The notes below the pieces were generated by a model that searched no databases, was not told the DNA's origin, and saw only the letters and a program-made list of their open reading frames with translations. Shown one piece after another: positions 7,252 through 8,192 of a stretch of DNA of 8,192 bases. Both the position numbers and the translations under genes were made by a program. The stretch lies in the NCBI GenBank assembly GCA_018060305.1, contig JAGOWF010000041.1, positions 1-8,192 on the forward strand. Direction: 5' to 3'. Position 1 is the stretch's first letter. Each line of letters starts with the position of its first letter. The DNA is from Pyrinomonadaceae bacterium. GTDB taxonomy: Bacteria > Acidobacteriota > Blastocatellia > Pyrinomonadales > Pyrinomonadaceae.

Positions 7252-8192
7252 TCGAAGCCTATCAACAGCGGTTCGGGAAAGAGGTCGATGCCGAACCTTG
7301 CGCTAACACCTGCTTGCACGGCATCTTTGAGGGCAATCACCTCGACCGCAGTCGCACCTCCGCAATTAATGAGGGCGAGAGTGTGATTTGACGAGATGCC
7401 CGCGTTGCCGAGCGTGTAGCCTTTGTTAAATCCTGCGTGCTCTATCAGCCACGCGGCAGGTATCTTCACTAAAGCGTCGCCCGCCGGGAAGCTCGGCAGG
7501 TCGGGGTACTGAGCCTTGAGTTCGTCAAAAACATTGCGCTCCACGATCGGATTCTTAAAAAAGGAACCGGCGCTTCGGGAGTTGGGATCAGCCTTGTCAA
7601 TCACCATTGACTTGGCCGCCCGCAGACCAAGAATGATATACCGCACATAATCCAGTGACCGGAAGAGCCAGGACGGGTCGGCCGACACGATCTGGTCGCC
7701 TTTGAGCGTTTCGCTTGCCCACCGCGCATGGATCGAACTGTGCATGGCCTTTTCCAACTCAGGATAAGCTATCTTAGGCTCGCCGTCCTTCATAAGAGCA
7801 AATGTAACGGCTGTCACGATATATCGATCTCGTTCCGTGGTGTTAAAAATGCTACGGCGATACGAGAAGCCGCAATCGGCATTGGGCAACACTACGAATT
7901 CACCCGTTCTGCGATCCAGACACCGCACCGATTTGATCGTTTCTGACACTTCCTGGCCATAGGCGCCGACGTTCTGCACGGGCGTGCCGCCAACGGTGCC
8001 GGGAATACCGCTCAGGCATTCGACGCCCGCGAGATCGTTCTCGACGCACCACGCGACAAACTCATCCCAATCTTCCCCGGCTCCAATGGAAATTTCACTT
8101 AGACCCGACCCTGAACCCTGAACCCTGAACCCTGAACCCTTAATCGCGATCTGCACGACCATGCCGTCAAATCCTGCATCGGCGATCAGCAC
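7248..8192 (-). CDS. murB: UDP-N-acetylenolpyruvoylglucosamine reductase MurB (5' end beyond right edge)
   Basis: FAD- and NADPH-dependent reductase that converts UDP-GlcNAc-enolpyruvate to UDP-MurNAc in peptidoglycan synthesis, in the cytoplasm. 314 residues are visible; roughly the first 50, with the start of the FAD domain, lie off the right edge. The GTG at 8190-8192 is an internal Val codon (family text GSNxLIADAGFDG), not a start. Seen motifs, in window numbering: GAGEDWDEFV (38-47), SGIPGTVGGTPVQNVGAYGQ (61-80), FSYRRSIF (109-116, with the substrate-site Arg), the catalytic Ser210 in SAGSFFKNP, and the catalytic Glu307 in FPEPLLIGF at the C-terminus. All key residues I can name are present, so it is probably functional. 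Two oddities: residues about 18-30 (KGSGFRVQGSGSG) are encoded by a 7-base tandem repeat, and residues about 151-180 look longer than the corresponding loop in E. coli MurB. It is followed after 49 bases by carB. Confidence 0.96.
   Translation of the reverse strand: MLIADAGFDGMVVQIAIKGSGFRVQGSGSGLSEISIGAGEDWDEFVAWCVENDLAGVECLSGIPGTVGGTPVQNVGAYGQEVSETIKSVRCLDRRTGEFVVLPNADCGFSYRRSIFNTTERDRYIVTAVTFALMKDGEPKIAYPELEKAMHSSIHARWASETLKGDQIVSADPSWLFRSLDYVRYIILGLRAAKSMVIDKADPNSRSAGSFFKNPIVERNVFDELKAQYPDLPSFPAGDALVKIPAAWLIEHAGFNKGYTLGNAGISSNHTLALINCGGATAVEVIALKDAVQAGVSARFGIDLFPEPLLIGFD
8109..8140. repeat. in-frame heptamer tandem repeat inside murB
   Basis: Four perfect copies of CCCTGAA (GGGTTCA on the coding strand) at 8109-8115, 8116-8122, 8123-8129 and 8130-8136, then four more matching bases. 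Three units equal seven codons, so the array reads as the peptide GSGFRVQ and partial repeats. It falls between the strands VVQIAIKG and ISIGAGE, a turn that can probably tolerate insertion. Loss or gain of a single unit would shift the murB frame. Confidence 0.93.

Noticed and set aside
8190..8192. GTG as the murB start
   Set aside because: It is an internal Val codon in the conserved FAD-binding text; the true start lies beyond the right edge.

Overview
This window is a fully coding bacterial stretch in which every gene reads leftward (minus strand). In transcription order it runs: murB (5' end cut off by the right edge), carB, a cyanophycinase gene (cphB), a small four-helix-bundle gene, and cyanophycin synthetase (cphA, 3' end just cut off by the left edge). 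No rRNA, tRNA, CRISPR array or recognisable transposase is visible, and no gap between genes exceeds about 65 bases.

Right part (7199-8192): murB makes UDP-MurNAc for peptidoglycan and carries an in-frame array of a 7-base repeat. Middle (3974-7198): carB, the large subunit of carbamoyl-phosphate synthase, with both ATP-grasp halves and the MGS-like regulatory domain; a good -10 box lies just before its start. The small subunit gene carA is not in the window. Left part (1-3911): a cyanophycin module. CphA builds the Asp-Arg storage polymer and CphB cuts it back to dipeptides, while carbamoyl phosphate from CarB feeds arginine synthesis, so the neighbourhood is metabolically coherent around arginine and nitrogen storage.

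The most unusual structure is between cphB and cphA: a 458-base block (2601-3058) made of a 23S-IVP/Avd-like four-helix-bundle gene bracketed by inverted arrays of a 7-base repeat (GGAATCT type). One arm overlaps the cphB stop codon and the other touches the cphA start codon; the small gene's stop overlaps the cphA start as ATGA. It looks like a compact inserted cassette that has become part of the operon. A second 7-base repeat family (GGGTTCA type) sits inside murB.

Organism: a Gram-negative-type bacterium of moderate-to-high GC with cyanophycin genes outside the usual cyanobacterial context. My impression is Acidobacteriota (Blastocatellia-like), because this mix of cphA/cphB, four-helix-bundle genes and heptamer repeats recalls that group. 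This is an inference from memory and is not proven by the sequence.
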